Origin: Streptomyces formicae
GTDB lineage: Bacteria > Actinomycetota > Actinomycetes > Streptomycetales > Streptomycetaceae
NCBI RefSeq assembly: GCF_002556545.1
Contig: NZ_CP022685.1
Span: forward strand, 3,100,001 to 3,164,000
Direction of reading: 5' to 3'
Length of the DNA: 64,000 nt
A program made the translations under genes and the position numbers. Position 1 is the first letter of the stretch. Each line of letters starts with the position of its first letter. This document shows positions 1-8,296 of the stretch, piece by piece. The notes under the pieces were generated by a model. It did not search any database. It saw nothing but the letters and a program-made list of their open reading frames with translations, and was not told the DNA's origin.

Positions 1-11
1 CGTACGCCCCC

Positions 12-758
12 TCACCCCACCCCCCGCATCCCCTGCCCCGCCCGCTCCCCGATGCCCCGGAAGTGGTCCGCCATCGCCCGTTGCGCGCGGACCACGTCCC
101 GGGCGCGCAGCGCGGTCACGATGTCCCGGTGCCTGCGCACCGTCACGTCCGGCGCCGGATCGTTCGACCAGCCGCGCGCGCCCGCGACCCGGTGGAAGAC
201 GTGCCAGAACGCGCCGAGCAACTGCGGCACCAGCTCGTTGCCCAGCGAGCGGTAGAGCGTCTCGTGGAACTCCCGGTCCAGCTCGGGGAAGGCCATGCCG
301 GTCCCCGCCGCGCGCTCCATGCGCCCCACCAGCTCCTCCAGGGCGCACAGTTCGGCGTCGGTGAGCGACCCCGCGACCCGTCGCATCAGGCCCTCCTCCA
401 GGACCTCGCGCACCTCAAGGATCTCCGCGAGGGCGTGGTCGTCGTCGCGGACCCCGACGAGCGCCCGGAAGGTCAGACCGTCGGCGAGCGGGGTGAGGGA
501 CGCCTGCCCGACATACGTTCCGTAGCCGTGCCGGATCTCCACGATGTCCAGGGCCTGGAGCGCCTTGAGCGCCTCGCGCACGGAGTTGCGGCTGACGCCG
601 AGCGCCTCCATCAGCTCGGTCTCCGTGGGCAGCGGGGACCCCGGCCGCAGCCCTCTCTCCAGGATCAACTGCACGACCGCACGCCGCACTTGACCGCTCA
701 CACGCCGCTCTCGGACTGGCTCCATGGGCATGCGAGTCATCGTAGGCACGGGTGACAT
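12..758 (-). CDS. FadR-type GntR family transcriptional regulator
   Basis: A likely repressor of the divergent ABC transporter operon. The N-terminal 70 residues form a GntR winged helix: RRAVVQLILERGLRPGSPL is followed by TETELMEALGVSRNSVREAL and a GYGTYV wing. The C-terminal about 160 residues are all-helical and of FCD (FadR C-terminal) type, with D-x-x-FH near ELDREFHETLY and a later MADHF segment supplying possible metal-binding histidines. The start at 758 (ATG) sits 11 nt after a GGAGG; a GTG at 770 lies directly on that Shine-Dalgarno and is less likely. Length (about 248 residues) is normal for the family. The effector is unknown, but the neighbouring DapA-like enzyme and peptide-type importer suggest a small carboxylic acid or derived sugar acid (inference). 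Confidence 0.9.
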   Translation of the reverse strand: MSPVPTMTRMPMEPVRERRVSGQVRRAVVQLILERGLRPGSPLPTETELMEALGVSRNSVREALKALQALDIVEIRHGYGTYVGQASLTPLADGLTFRALVGVRDDDHALAEILEVREVLEEGLMRRVAGSLTDAELCALEELVGRMERAAGTGMAFPELDREFHETLYRSLGNELVPQLLGAFWHVFHRVAGARGWSNDPAPDVTVRRHRDIVTALRARDVVRAQRAMADHFRGIGERAGQGMRGVG

Positions 759-872
759 CCCACGTCCCACCTCCGGTACGACTTCGCCGCATTCGGATCC
801 CTGCGCGATCTCTTGACCGGGTCCCTGACCGCTCCTATCGTCGCCACGCCACCACGACGTAGGACGTGGGAT
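757..872. promoter_or_regulatory. Divergent control region with an 11-bp motif in opposite orientations
   Basis: The 11-mer ATCCCACGTCC at 757-767 and its exact reverse complement GGACGTGGGAT at 862-872 flank the gap between the GntR gene and the ABC operon. One copy covers the GntR start region; the other lies 17 nt before the first ABC gene. Two oppositely oriented exact copies of an 11-mer 95 bp apart are unlikely by chance and would suit a regulator that bridges both promoters. Binding by the adjacent GntR protein is inference. Confidence 0.45.
813..841 (+). promoter_or_regulatory. Vegetative-type promoter for the ABC operon
   Basis: TTGACC (813-818) and TATCGT (836-841) are separated by 17 bp, close to the Streptomyces housekeeping sigma consensus. 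Transcription would start near 848, giving a leader of about 40 nt that contains the GGACGTGGGAT motif at 862-872. Confidence 0.55.
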
Positions 873-889
873 CTCTCAAGGGAGACACA

Positions 890-2533
890 GTGAGCGACCA
901 GACCCCCCGGACCACGGACCACGGAGTCGCGCCGGACCGCCGCTCCTTCCTCAAGTACACCGGTGCCCTCGGTGCGGCCGCCGCCATCACCACCACGCTC
1001 TCCGCCTGCTCGTCGGGGCCCGAGTCGACGAACGAGACCGGGGGCGGCGGCAAGGGCGGCGACGCCACGCTCACGGCCGTCATCGGCTATGGGAACGACG
1101 GCAGTTGGGATCCGACGCAGACCGCGTCGGCCTTCGCGATGGCGGGCAACGAGCACATCTACGAGGGCCTGCTCGGCACCGACCCGATCACCCGCGAGCC
1201 CTACCCCGCGCTCGCCACCCAGCTCCCCGCCGACCTGAAGGCGACCACCTGGAAGTTCGCGCTGCGCCCCGGCGCCAAGTGGCACGACGGCAAGCCCGTC
1301 ACCGCCGACGACGTGGTCTTCGTCTTCGAGCGGATCCTCGACCCGAAGACGCAGACCCTGGCCAAGGGCTTCTTCGCGAGCTGGCTGAAGGAGGTGAAGA
1401 AGGTCGACGCGACGAACGTCGAGCTGATCCTCAAGTTCCCCTTCCCCGACGGCGCGGCCCGCCTCTCCCTCGCCAAGATCATGCCGAAGCACGTCTTCTC
1501 GAAGCCGGGCGCCTGGGACGACGCGACCAAGGGCAAGGCGGTGGGCTCGGGGCCCTACCGGCAGACCGCGCACCACGCGAAGTCGAACACCACCTTCGAG
1601 GCGTTCGGCGACTACAACGGCCCGCGCAAGGCCGCCTTCAAGAAGATGAACTGGCTGACCATCGTGGACGCCGCGCCGCGCGTGGCGAAGATCTCGGGCG
1701 GCAGCGCGGACGCGGAGATCGCCGACAACATCCCGTACGCCAACATCGAGCAGCTCAAGAAGGGCGGCCTGACCGTCGAGGGCGGCGCGGGCATGAACAA
1801 CCTGTTCCTGCTCTTCAACACCGCGCACAAGCCGTTCGACGACGTACGCGTGCGCCAGGCCCTGCACTACGCCATCGACCGCGAGAAGATGATCGAGGCC
1901 GCGCTCAAGGGCCACGGCAAGGCGTCGACGTCCTTCCTCAACGAGTCCAACCCCTCCTACCGGCCCGCCAAGACGGTCTACGGGTACGACCTGGCCAAGG
2001 CGAAGAAGCTCCTCAAGGACGCCGGGGTCGAGAGTCTGAAGATCAACCTCATGGCGGTGAACGTGAGTTGGATCGTGGACTGCCTGCCGACCATCCAGGA
2101 CGGCTGGAAGAAGCTCGGCGTGGACGTCACCCTCGATCCGCAGGAGACCACCGCCGTCTTCACCAAGCTGGACCAGAAGAAGGACTTCCAGGTCGTCGCG
2201 GCCGCCTCCAACCCCAACCAGTTCGGGCTCGACGCGGACCTGATCATGCACTACAACTACGGCCCCGAGAACATCTGGATGGGCTACGCGCGCTGGGCCG
2301 ACGCCTCCGTCGCCAAGAAGCTCTTCAAGGACATGGACCAGGCCACCCGCGAGCCCGAGGCGTCCAAGAAGCGGGCCATGATCCAGGACTACATCGACGT
2401 CGTCGCGGAGCAGGCCGTGCTCTATCCGGTCGTGCACAACGAACTCATGACGGCCTGGGACCCCAAGAAGATCACCGGCGTCAAGGCCCAGCCGTATCCC
2501 GGGATCAATCTGCTCCAGGCCAAGTGGGCCTGA
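890..2533 (+). CDS. Peptide-type ABC transporter substrate-binding lipoprotein (SBP family 5)
   Basis: Extracellular solute-binding protein of the DppA/OppA family, 547 residues. The N-terminus is a Tat signal with RRSFLK at residues 17-22, followed by a hydrophobic alanine-rich stretch and a lipobox LSAC with Cys40, so it should be exported folded and lipid-anchored. Family features include AFAMAGNEHIYEGLLG, the W-x-F-x-L-R segment (KATTWKFALRPGAKWHDGKP) and VRQALHYAIDREKMIE. The GTG at 890 follows AAGGGAGA by 5 nt; upstream in-frame ATG at 866 has no ribosome site. First gene of a five-gene operon ending in a DapA-like enzyme. The family transports peptides, but also nickel and many sugar or amino-acid derivatives, so substrate is open. 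Confidence 0.93.
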   Translation: MSDQTPRTTDHGVAPDRRSFLKYTGALGAAAAITTTLSACSSGPESTNETGGGGKGGDATLTAVIGYGNDGSWDPTQTASAFAMAGNEHIYEGLLGTDPITREPYPALATQLPADLKATTWKFALRPGAKWHDGKPVTADDVVFVFERILDPKTQTLAKGFFASWLKEVKKVDATNVELILKFPFPDGAARLSLAKIMPKHVFSKPGAWDDATKGKAVGSGPYRQTAHHAKSNTTFEAFGDYNGPRKAAFKKMNWLTIVDAAPRVAKISGGSADAEIADNIPYANIEQLKKGGLTVEGGAGMNNLFLLFNTAHKPFDDVRVRQALHYAIDREKMIEAALKGHGKASTSFLNESNPSYRPAKTVYGYDLAKAKKLLKDAGVESLKINLMAVNVSWIVDCLPTIQDGWKKLGVDVTLDPQETTAVFTKLDQKKDFQVVAAASNPNQFGLDADLIMHYNYGPENIWMGYARWADASVAKKLFKDMDQATREPEASKKRAMIQDYIDVVAEQAVLYPVVHNELMTAWDPKKITGVKAQPYPGINLLQAKWA

Positions 2534-2580
2534 CCCACGGCCAGTTCACGTGCTCGTAGCCAGCTCAGGAGTCGTACGCC

Positions 2581-3540
2581 GTGACCGCTGTCCTCAGAAT
2601 CCTGGCCCGCCGCATCGCCCTGCTCGTCCCGCTGCTGCTCGGCATCGTCCTGTTCGTGTTCCTCGTGATGCGGTTCTCGGACGTCGACCCGGCCTCCGCG
2701 TTCTTCCAGGGCGCGAACCCGACGCCCGAGCAGCTCCACCAGTTCCGGGAGGACAACGGCCTGCTCGACCCGCTGCCCGTGCGCTACGTCGCCTTCGTCG
2801 GCGACCTGCTCCAGGGCGACATGGGCATCAGCGTCCTCAACCGCTCCCCCGTGCTCGACCAGGTCACCACCGCGCTGCCGCTCACGATGCAGCTCACCTT
2901 CCTGGGCCTCGGCATCGCGGTCGTCCTCTCGCTCACCCTCGGCGTGACCGCCGCGATCTACCGCGACAGGCTGCCCGACCAGCTGATCCGCGTCGTCTCG
3001 CTGACCGGCGTCGCGGCGCCGGGATTCTGGCTGGCGCTCCTGATGATCCAGTACCTGGCCGTGGACCTCGGCTGGTTCCCCACCGGCGGCTACATCAACC
3101 CCGGCGACTCCTTCACCGGCTGGCTCAAGACCATGACGCTGCCCGCCTTCGCGCTCTCCCTGCCGGTGGCGGCGGGCCTCACCCGCATCATCCGCACCGC
3201 CGTGGTCGAGGAGCTCGACAAGGACTACGTCCGTACGGCCATCGGCAGCGGACTGCCCCCGGTCGTGGTCGTCGGCCGCAACGTCCTGCGCAACGCCCTC
3301 ATCAACCCGCTCACCGTCCTCGGCCTGCGCGTCGGCTACCTGCTCGGCGGCGCGGTCGTCATCGAGACGATCTTCTCGCTGCCCGGCATGGGGAAGCTGA
3401 TGATCGACGCCGTGAAGAACGGCGACCCGGCCGTCGTGCAGGGCGTCGTCATCACCACCGCCGTCGGCTTCGTCGTCGTCAACCTCGTCATCGACGTCCT
3501 CCATCTCCTGGTCAATCCGCGCCTGAGGGGGGCGAGTTGA
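2581..3540 (+). CDS. ABC transporter permease, DppB family
   Basis: Inner-membrane permease of a dipeptide/oligopeptide-type importer, 319 residues, GTG start. About six membrane helices: residues 9-30, 100-122, 138-160, 180-200, 250-270 and 285-310. The cytoplasmic EAA loop that docks the ATPase is visible around residues 215-245 (DKDYVRTAIGSGLPP and following). It has the DppB-type long periplasmic loop after helix 1. It begins 47 nt after the binding-protein gene and its stop codon overlaps the next start by one base (TGATG at 3538-3542), so translation of the two permeases is probably coupled. Confidence 0.93.
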   Translation: MTAVLRILARRIALLVPLLLGIVLFVFLVMRFSDVDPASAFFQGANPTPEQLHQFREDNGLLDPLPVRYVAFVGDLLQGDMGISVLNRSPVLDQVTTALPLTMQLTFLGLGIAVVLSLTLGVTAAIYRDRLPDQLIRVVSLTGVAAPGFWLALLMIQYLAVDLGWFPTGGYINPGDSFTGWLKTMTLPAFALSLPVAAGLTRIIRTAVVEELDKDYVRTAIGSGLPPVVVVGRNVLRNALINPLTVLGLRVGYLLGGAVVIETIFSLPGMGKLMIDAVKNGDPAVVQGVVITTAVGFVVVNLVIDVLHLLVNPRLRGAS

Positions 3541-5606
3541 TGGTCACCTCACGCAAGGCGCTGGCCGACCGCCTCGCCGTCCCCGGCATCCGGATCCGCT
3601 CGCTGCGCAAGCTGCCCGTCCTGTCCCGCGTCGCGGTCGGCGTCGTCGGCCTGGTCGTCCTGGTGGCGCTCTTCGCGCCGCTCATCGCCCCGCACGACCC
3701 GCTCGACCAGCAGACCCAGGCCGACGGCACGGGCCACCCCTCCGCCGACCACTGGATGGGGCAGGACAGCCTCGGCCGCGACATCCTCAGCAGGCTGATG
3801 TACGGGGCCCGTTGGTCCCTCGCCATCGGGCTCGGTGCCACCCTGCTCGCCCTCGTCGTGGGCGCGCTCATCGGGGCGATCGCCGCGACCTCGCGCAAGG
3901 CCGTCGACGAGACGCTGATGCGCTGCCTCGACGTCGTCATGGCCTTCCCCGGCATCGCGCTCGCCGCCGTGCTCGTCGCGGTCTTCGGCGGCGGCATCGT
4001 CGTCCTCATCTGCGCCATCGCGTTCCTGTTCACGCCGCCGATCGCCCGCGTCGTACGCGCCAACGTGATGGACCAGGACGGCGAGGACTACGTCGTCGCC
4101 GAACGCATCATCGGCGCCCGTACGCCGCACATCCTGATCCGCCACGTCGCCGTCAACTGCGCCGCGCCGATCCTCGTCTTCTGTACGGTGCAGGTCGCCG
4201 AGGCCATCGTCTTCGAGGCGTCGCTCTCCTTCATCGGCGCGGGCGTACGGCCGCCGGACCCGTCCTGGGGCAGCGTCATCGCCGACGGCAAGAACATGGT
4301 CCTGATCGGCGGCTGGTGGGCGACGGTCTTCCCCGGCCTCCTGATGCTGCTCACCGTCCTCGCCCTCAACATCCTCTCCGAGGGCGTCTCCGACGCGTGG
4401 GCCGCGCCCTCCACCCGCGAGGTCTCCCCGCGCGAGGCGGCGCGGGCCCACGACGAGGACCCCCTGGAGGCCGCCGAGCCCGGCAGCGGCGAGGTCCTCG
4501 CGCTGCCCGGCCTGACCGAGGCGGCCGCACGCCTGCGCTCCCGGGCCCGCCCGCTGCCCGAAGGCGCCCCGGTCCTCACCGTCACCGACCTCGCCGTCGG
4601 CTTCGACGAGCGCCACGGCGGGGTGGACATCGTCGACGGCATCAGCTTCGACGTGCGTCCCGGTGAAGTCCTCGGCCTGGTCGGCGAGTCGGGCTGCGGG
4701 AAGTCGCTGACCGCCCTGACCGTGATGGGCCTCCAGCCCAGGGGCGCCCGGGTGCGCGGCCGCGTCGCCTTCGGCGGCCGGGAGCTGACCGGCCTGCCGA
4801 TGCGGGCCCGCCGCGGGCTCCTCGGCCACGACATGGCGATGATCTACCAGGACGCCCTGTCCTCGCTGAATCCCGCCATGACGGTCCGCTCCCAGCTCAA
4901 ACAGGTCGTACGCCGAGGTGGCCGCCGCACCCCCGTCGAACTCCTCGAACTGGTGGGCCTCGACCCGGAACGCACCCTGCGCAGCTACCCGCACGAGCTC
5001 TCCGGCGGCCAGCGCCAGCGCGTCCTGATCGCCATGGCCCTCTCCCGCGACCCCCGGCTGATCGTCGCGGACGAGCCCACCACCGCGCTCGACGTCACCG
5101 TCCAGGCGCAGATCATCCAGCTGCTCCTGCGCCTGCGCGAGGAGCTGGGCTTCGCGCTGATCCTCGTCTCGCACGACCTGGCACTCGTCGCCGACGTCAC
5201 CGACCGGGTGGTGGTGATGTACGGCGGCCAGATCGTCGAGACGGGCGTCACCGCCGACCTCGTGGAGACCCCGACCCACCACTACACGCGCGGCCTGCTC
5301 GGCTCGGTCCTCTCCCTGGAGTCGGCGGCCCAACGCTTGACGCAGATCAGGGGCGTGGTCCCGTCCCCCGCGGACTTCCCGCGGGGCTGCCGGTTCGCGG
5401 ACAGGTGCCCCTTGGCTTCGGCGGTGTGCCGTACGACAACGCCGGAACTCCTGGGCGCGGAGAGACACGCGACGGCATGCCACCACCCGGCGCAGGTGCG
5501 GGTGAGCCCCGTAAGGGGCGCGGGGAACTGCGCGACCAGCCCCAGCGAACCCGCACCCGAGATCCCCACAGCCCGCAGCTCCACAACAGACAGCGAGCCG
5601 AAATGA
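3540..5606 (+). CDS. Fused ABC permease (DppC) and ATP-binding protein (DppD)
   Basis: A single 688-residue protein joining two subunits usually encoded separately. Residues 1 to about 300 are a DppC-type permease (first helix about 38-58, EAA loop about 183-207). After a linker of about 40 residues comes an ABC ATPase with Walker A GESGCGKS near 381, signature LSGGQRQR near 487, Walker B IVADEPTTALD near 509 and the H-loop LVSHDLA. The cysteine-containing oligo_HPY tail follows (about 612-640). Residues from about 656 on are encoded by a copy of a dispersed intergenic repeat and probably carry no function. The fusion is uninterrupted in frame; similar fusions are known in actinobacteria. ATG overlaps the upstream stop; the stop overlaps the next start (ATGA). 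Confidence 0.93.
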   Translation: MVTSRKALADRLAVPGIRIRSLRKLPVLSRVAVGVVGLVVLVALFAPLIAPHDPLDQQTQADGTGHPSADHWMGQDSLGRDILSRLMYGARWSLAIGLGATLLALVVGALIGAIAATSRKAVDETLMRCLDVVMAFPGIALAAVLVAVFGGGIVVLICAIAFLFTPPIARVVRANVMDQDGEDYVVAERIIGARTPHILIRHVAVNCAAPILVFCTVQVAEAIVFEASLSFIGAGVRPPDPSWGSVIADGKNMVLIGGWWATVFPGLLMLLTVLALNILSEGVSDAWAAPSTREVSPREAARAHDEDPLEAAEPGSGEVLALPGLTEAAARLRSRARPLPEGAPVLTVTDLAVGFDERHGGVDIVDGISFDVRPGEVLGLVGESGCGKSLTALTVMGLQPRGARVRGRVAFGGRELTGLPMRARRGLLGHDMAMIYQDALSSLNPAMTVRSQLKQVVRRGGRRTPVELLELVGLDPERTLRSYPHELSGGQRQRVLIAMALSRDPRLIVADEPTTALDVTVQAQIIQLLLRLREELGFALILVSHDLALVADVTDRVVVMYGGQIVETGVTADLVETPTHHYTRGLLGSVLSLESAAQRLTQIRGVVPSPADFPRGCRFADRCPLASAVCRTTTPELLGAERHATACHHPAQVRVSPVRGAGNCATSPSEPAPEIPTARSSTTDSEPK
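5507..5541 (+). repeat. Dispersed repeat copy A (inside a coding region)
   Basis: A 35-bp element beginning CCCCGTAAGGGGCGCGGGGA, identical over 35 bp to copy B at 16257-16291. It contains a CCCC-GTAA-GGGG hairpin and a second GC-rich arm. Here it is translated as part of the C-terminal tail of the permease-ATPase fusion (peptide PVRGAGNCATSP). Confidence 0.85.
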
Positions 5607-6637
5607 CCACCCCCATCGTGGAGCTGCGAGAGACGCACGTAGTGCACAGGGCCCGCTCCGGCACCCTCCTGTCCCGCGACAGGGTGTACGCCCTGACAGG
5701 CGCCAACCTGTCCATCGCCCCAGGCGAAACCATCGGCGTCGTAGGAGAATCGGGCTGCGGCAAATCAACCCTGGCCAAAACCCTCGTAGGCGTCCAGCGC
5801 CCGACGTCCGGCACGGTGTCGTTCCAGGGCCACGACCTGTGGACGATGAACCCCGCCGCCCGCCGCACGGCGATCGGCACACGCACGGGCATGATCTTCC
5901 AGGACCCGTCCACCGCCCTGAACCGCAGACTCTCCATCAGGCAGATCCTCCGGGACCCCCTGGACGTGCACAAACGCGGATCGGCCAGGGAACGCGACTC
6001 CCGCGTAAGGGAGTTGATGGACCTCGTCGGCCTGCCGAAGGTCCTCGCCGACGGGCTCCCCGGTCAACTGTCCGGCGGACAACGCCAACGCGTCGCCATC
6101 GCCCGCGCCCTGGCCCTCGAACCGGACCTGGTCGTGGCCGACGAGCCGACCAGCGCGCTCGACGTGTCGGTCCGCGCCCAGATCCTCAACCTCCTCCTCG
6201 ATCTCAAGGAACGTCTCGGCCTCGCCCTGGTCTTCGTCTCGCACGACATCCAGACGGTCCGCAGGATGAGCGACCGCGTCGTGACGATGTACCTCGGCAG
6301 GATCGTCGAGGAGTCGCCCGCCGCCGAGATCCTGGACCGGGCCCGGCACCCCTACACCCGCGCCCTGTTCTCCGCGACACCCGGACTCCTCGACCCCATC
6401 GACCCGATCCCGCTGGTCGGACCCGTGCCCTCGGCGACCCACCCGCCGAGCGGCTGCCCGTTCCGCACCCGCTGCTGGAAGGCCGACGAGGTGTGCGCGA
6501 CGGCGATGCCGAACCCGGAACCGGCCGGTCCCGCGCACACGTTCCGTTGCCACCACCCCGTGGGCGAAGGACAGTCGACCCACGAGCTCGTCACCCAGGC
6601 CGCCGCCACGGCCCCGCCCTCCAGGGAGCATCCATGA
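5603..6637 (+). CDS. ABC transporter ATP-binding protein, DppF/OppF family
   Basis: Second ATPase of the importer, 344 residues. Walker A GESGCGKS near residue 48, signature LSGGQRQR near 156, Walker B VVADEPTSALD near 176, H-loop FVSHDIQTV, and the C-terminal oligo_HPY region with GCPFRTRCWKADEVC near 290-310. The ATG at 5603 overlaps the upstream stop (ATGA), which sets the start despite a longer open frame upstream. With the fused DppCD it would form the heterodimeric motor. Its own stop overlaps the next start, so all the distal genes of the operon are translationally coupled. Confidence 0.94.
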   Translation: MTTPIVELRETHVVHRARSGTLLSRDRVYALTGANLSIAPGETIGVVGESGCGKSTLAKTLVGVQRPTSGTVSFQGHDLWTMNPAARRTAIGTRTGMIFQDPSTALNRRLSIRQILRDPLDVHKRGSARERDSRVRELMDLVGLPKVLADGLPGQLSGGQRQRVAIARALALEPDLVVADEPTSALDVSVRAQILNLLLDLKERLGLALVFVSHDIQTVRRMSDRVVTMYLGRIVEESPAAEILDRARHPYTRALFSATPGLLDPIDPIPLVGPVPSATHPPSGCPFRTRCWKADEVCATAMPNPEPAGPAHTFRCHHPVGEGQSTHELVTQAAATAPPSREHP

Positions 6638-7563
6638 CTCTGCCCGCCCCGCTCACCGGTGTCGTCCCGCCCGTCTGCACTCCCCTGACACCGGACCGCG
6701 AGGTGGACACCGCATCGCTCGTCAGGCTCGTCGACCATCTCGTCGCGGGCGGCGTGGACGGCCTGTTCGTCCTCGGCTCGACCTCGGAGGTCGCCTACCT
6801 CACCGACCGGCAGCGCGCGCTGGTGCTCGACACGGTCGTACGCCATGTGGGCGGCCAACTTCCGGTCCTCGCGGGCGCGATCGACATGACGACGCCCCGC
6901 GTCCTCGACCACGTGCGGGCGCTCGGCGCGGGCGGCGCGGACGCGGTGGTGGTGACCGCGCCCTTCTACACCCGCACGCACCCCGCCGAGATCGCCCGTC
7001 ACTTCCGCCTGGTCGCGCGCGGCTCCGAGGTGCCGGTCCTCGCGTACGACCTGCCGATGGCCGTCCACACGAAGCTGTCGCCCGAACTGGTCCTCGAACT
7101 CGCGGCGGAGGGCGTCCTCGCGGGCCTGAAGGACTCCAGCGGCGACGAGGGCGGCTTCCGGCGCGTCCTCATCGGCAGGCGCCCGGGCCCCGGCTCCTTC
7201 AGTGTGCTCACCGGCTCCGAGGTGACGGTCGACGCGGCGCTCGCGATGGGCGCGGACGGGGTGGTGCCGGGGCTCGGGAACGTCGACCCCGAGGGGTACG
7301 TACGCCTGTACCGCGCCTGCCGCTCGGGCGACTGGGCCCTCGCCCGGACCGAACAGGAGCGGCTGTGCGGCCTGTTCGGCATGGTGACGACGGGCGACCC
7401 GGCGCGCATGGGCGGCAGCTCGTCGGCGCTCGGCGCCTTCAAGGCGGCGCTGCGGCTGCGCGGCATCATCGACTGCTCCGCGACCGCCGAACCGCAGATC
7501 CCGCTGTCGACGGAGGACGTCGAGCGGGTGGGCAAGTACGTGGCGGCGGCGGGGCTGATGTGA
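6634..7563 (+). CDS. Dihydrodipicolinate synthase / N-acetylneuraminate lyase family protein
   Basis: Class I aldolase-type TIM barrel, 309 residues. The substrate carboxylate loop reads GSTSE (about residues 47-51; GTTGE in DapA, GSTGE in sialate lyases). The catalytic tyrosine is in AYDLP near 138 and the Schiff-base lysine in GLKDSSGD near 165. Pyruvate-dependent aldol cleavage or synthesis, or dehydration of a keto acid, is expected. Biosynthetic DapA is unlikely because the gene is the last, ATGA-overlapped member of an import operon under a GntR regulator. Sialic acid, hydroxyproline-derived keto acids or 5-keto-4-deoxyglucarate are plausible substrates; the last would fit the glucarate dehydratase at 29.5 kb, though the two are not linked. 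Confidence 0.88.
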   Translation: MTLPAPLTGVVPPVCTPLTPDREVDTASLVRLVDHLVAGGVDGLFVLGSTSEVAYLTDRQRALVLDTVVRHVGGQLPVLAGAIDMTTPRVLDHVRALGAGGADAVVVTAPFYTRTHPAEIARHFRLVARGSEVPVLAYDLPMAVHTKLSPELVLELAAEGVLAGLKDSSGDEGGFRRVLIGRRPGPGSFSVLTGSEVTVDAALAMGADGVVPGLGNVDPEGYVRLYRACRSGDWALARTEQERLCGLFGMVTTGDPARMGGSSSALGAFKAALRLRGIIDCSATAEPQIPLSTEDVERVGKYVAAAGLM

Positions 7564-7569
7564 CGCCCC

Positions 7570-7590
7570 GCCCGGCTCGTGGCGCCGGGC
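7570..7590. terminator. Bidirectional hairpin between convergent genes
   Basis: Perfect 7-bp stem GCCCGGC (7570-7576) / GCCGGGC (7584-7590) with a 7-nt loop, placed exactly between the stop of the DapA-like gene and the stop of the response regulator gene. No U-run, as is usual in Streptomyces. Confidence 0.6.
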
Positions 7591-8271
7591 TCAGGGGGAC
7601 GCGACCGAACCCGGTGCCACGAGGCCCGACTCGTAGGCGATGATCACCAGTTGGGCCCTGTCCCTGGCGCTCAGCTTGCCCATGATGCGGCTCACATGGG
7701 TCTTCGCGGTCAGGGGGCTCAGGCCGAGCGTCTCGGCTATTTCCGTGTTGTTCAGGCCGCGCGCGACCAGCCGCAGCACCTGGCGCTCCCGCTCCGTGAG
7801 CCCCTCGGGGCCGCCCGCGCCGGTCAGTTCGGCGGCGTCGGGGGCTCGCAGTACCCGGGCGATCAGCCGTGCCGTGGGTCCTGGCGAGAGCAGGGATTCG
7901 CCGGTGGCCACCGTGCGGATGGCGTCCAGGAGTTCGGCGGGTCTGGTGTCCTTGACCAGGAAGCCGGACGCGCCCGCGCGCAGCGCGTCGACGACGTGCT
8001 CGTCCGTGTCGTACGTCGTGAGCATCAGGACCTTCACGCCCGCCAGGTCCTCGTCCGCCGCGAGCAGCCGCGTCGCCTCGATGCCGTCGAGGTCGGGCAT
8101 GCGGATGTCCATGACGACGAGGTCGGCCCGCTCGGAGCGGGCGAGTTCGACCGCCGAGCGCCCCGTGCCCGCCTGCCCGACGACCTCCATGTCGGGCGCG
8201 GATTCGACGAGCATCGCGAACGCGGCACGCACCAGCGTCTGGTCGTCGGCGAGCAGCACGCGGATCGTCAT
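7591..8271 (-). CDS. Two-component response regulator, NarL/LuxR family
   Basis: 226 residues. N-terminal receiver domain with LLADDQ, phospho-acceptor aspartate in VVMDIRMPD near residue 54, and the conserved lysine in FLVKDTRP near 104. C-terminal LuxR-type helix-turn-helix from about 155 (LTERERQVLRLVARGLNNTE through AKTHVSRIMGKL). It lies 25 nt downstream of the histidine kinase gene on the same strand and is its obvious partner. The MMPL exporter immediately upstream is a candidate target (inference from neighbourhood). Confidence 0.95.
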   Translation of the reverse strand: MTIRVLLADDQTLVRAAFAMLVESAPDMEVVGQAGTGRSAVELARSERADLVVMDIRMPDLDGIEATRLLAADEDLAGVKVLMLTTYDTDEHVVDALRAGASGFLVKDTRPAELLDAIRTVATGESLLSPGPTARLIARVLRAPDAAELTGAGGPEGLTERERQVLRLVARGLNNTEIAETLGLSPLTAKTHVSRIMGKLSARDRAQLVIIAYESGLVAPGSVASP

Positions 8272-8296
8272 GCCGGGCCTTCCGTCGTAGGGATCG

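Noticed and set aside
737..2437. 566-codon open frame opposite the substrate-binding protein gene
   Set aside because: Val/Leu/Arg/Asp-rich translation without domains, antisense to a gene with clear family motifs; an artefact of high GC at third positions.
3549..5882. 777-codon open frame on the minus strand
   Set aside because: Antisense to the permease-ATPase fusion, composition-biased, no recognisable motif.
6634..7563. Lysine-pathway dapA
   Set aside because: It is embedded in an import operon with a GntR regulator and has an altered carboxylate-binding loop (GSTSE).
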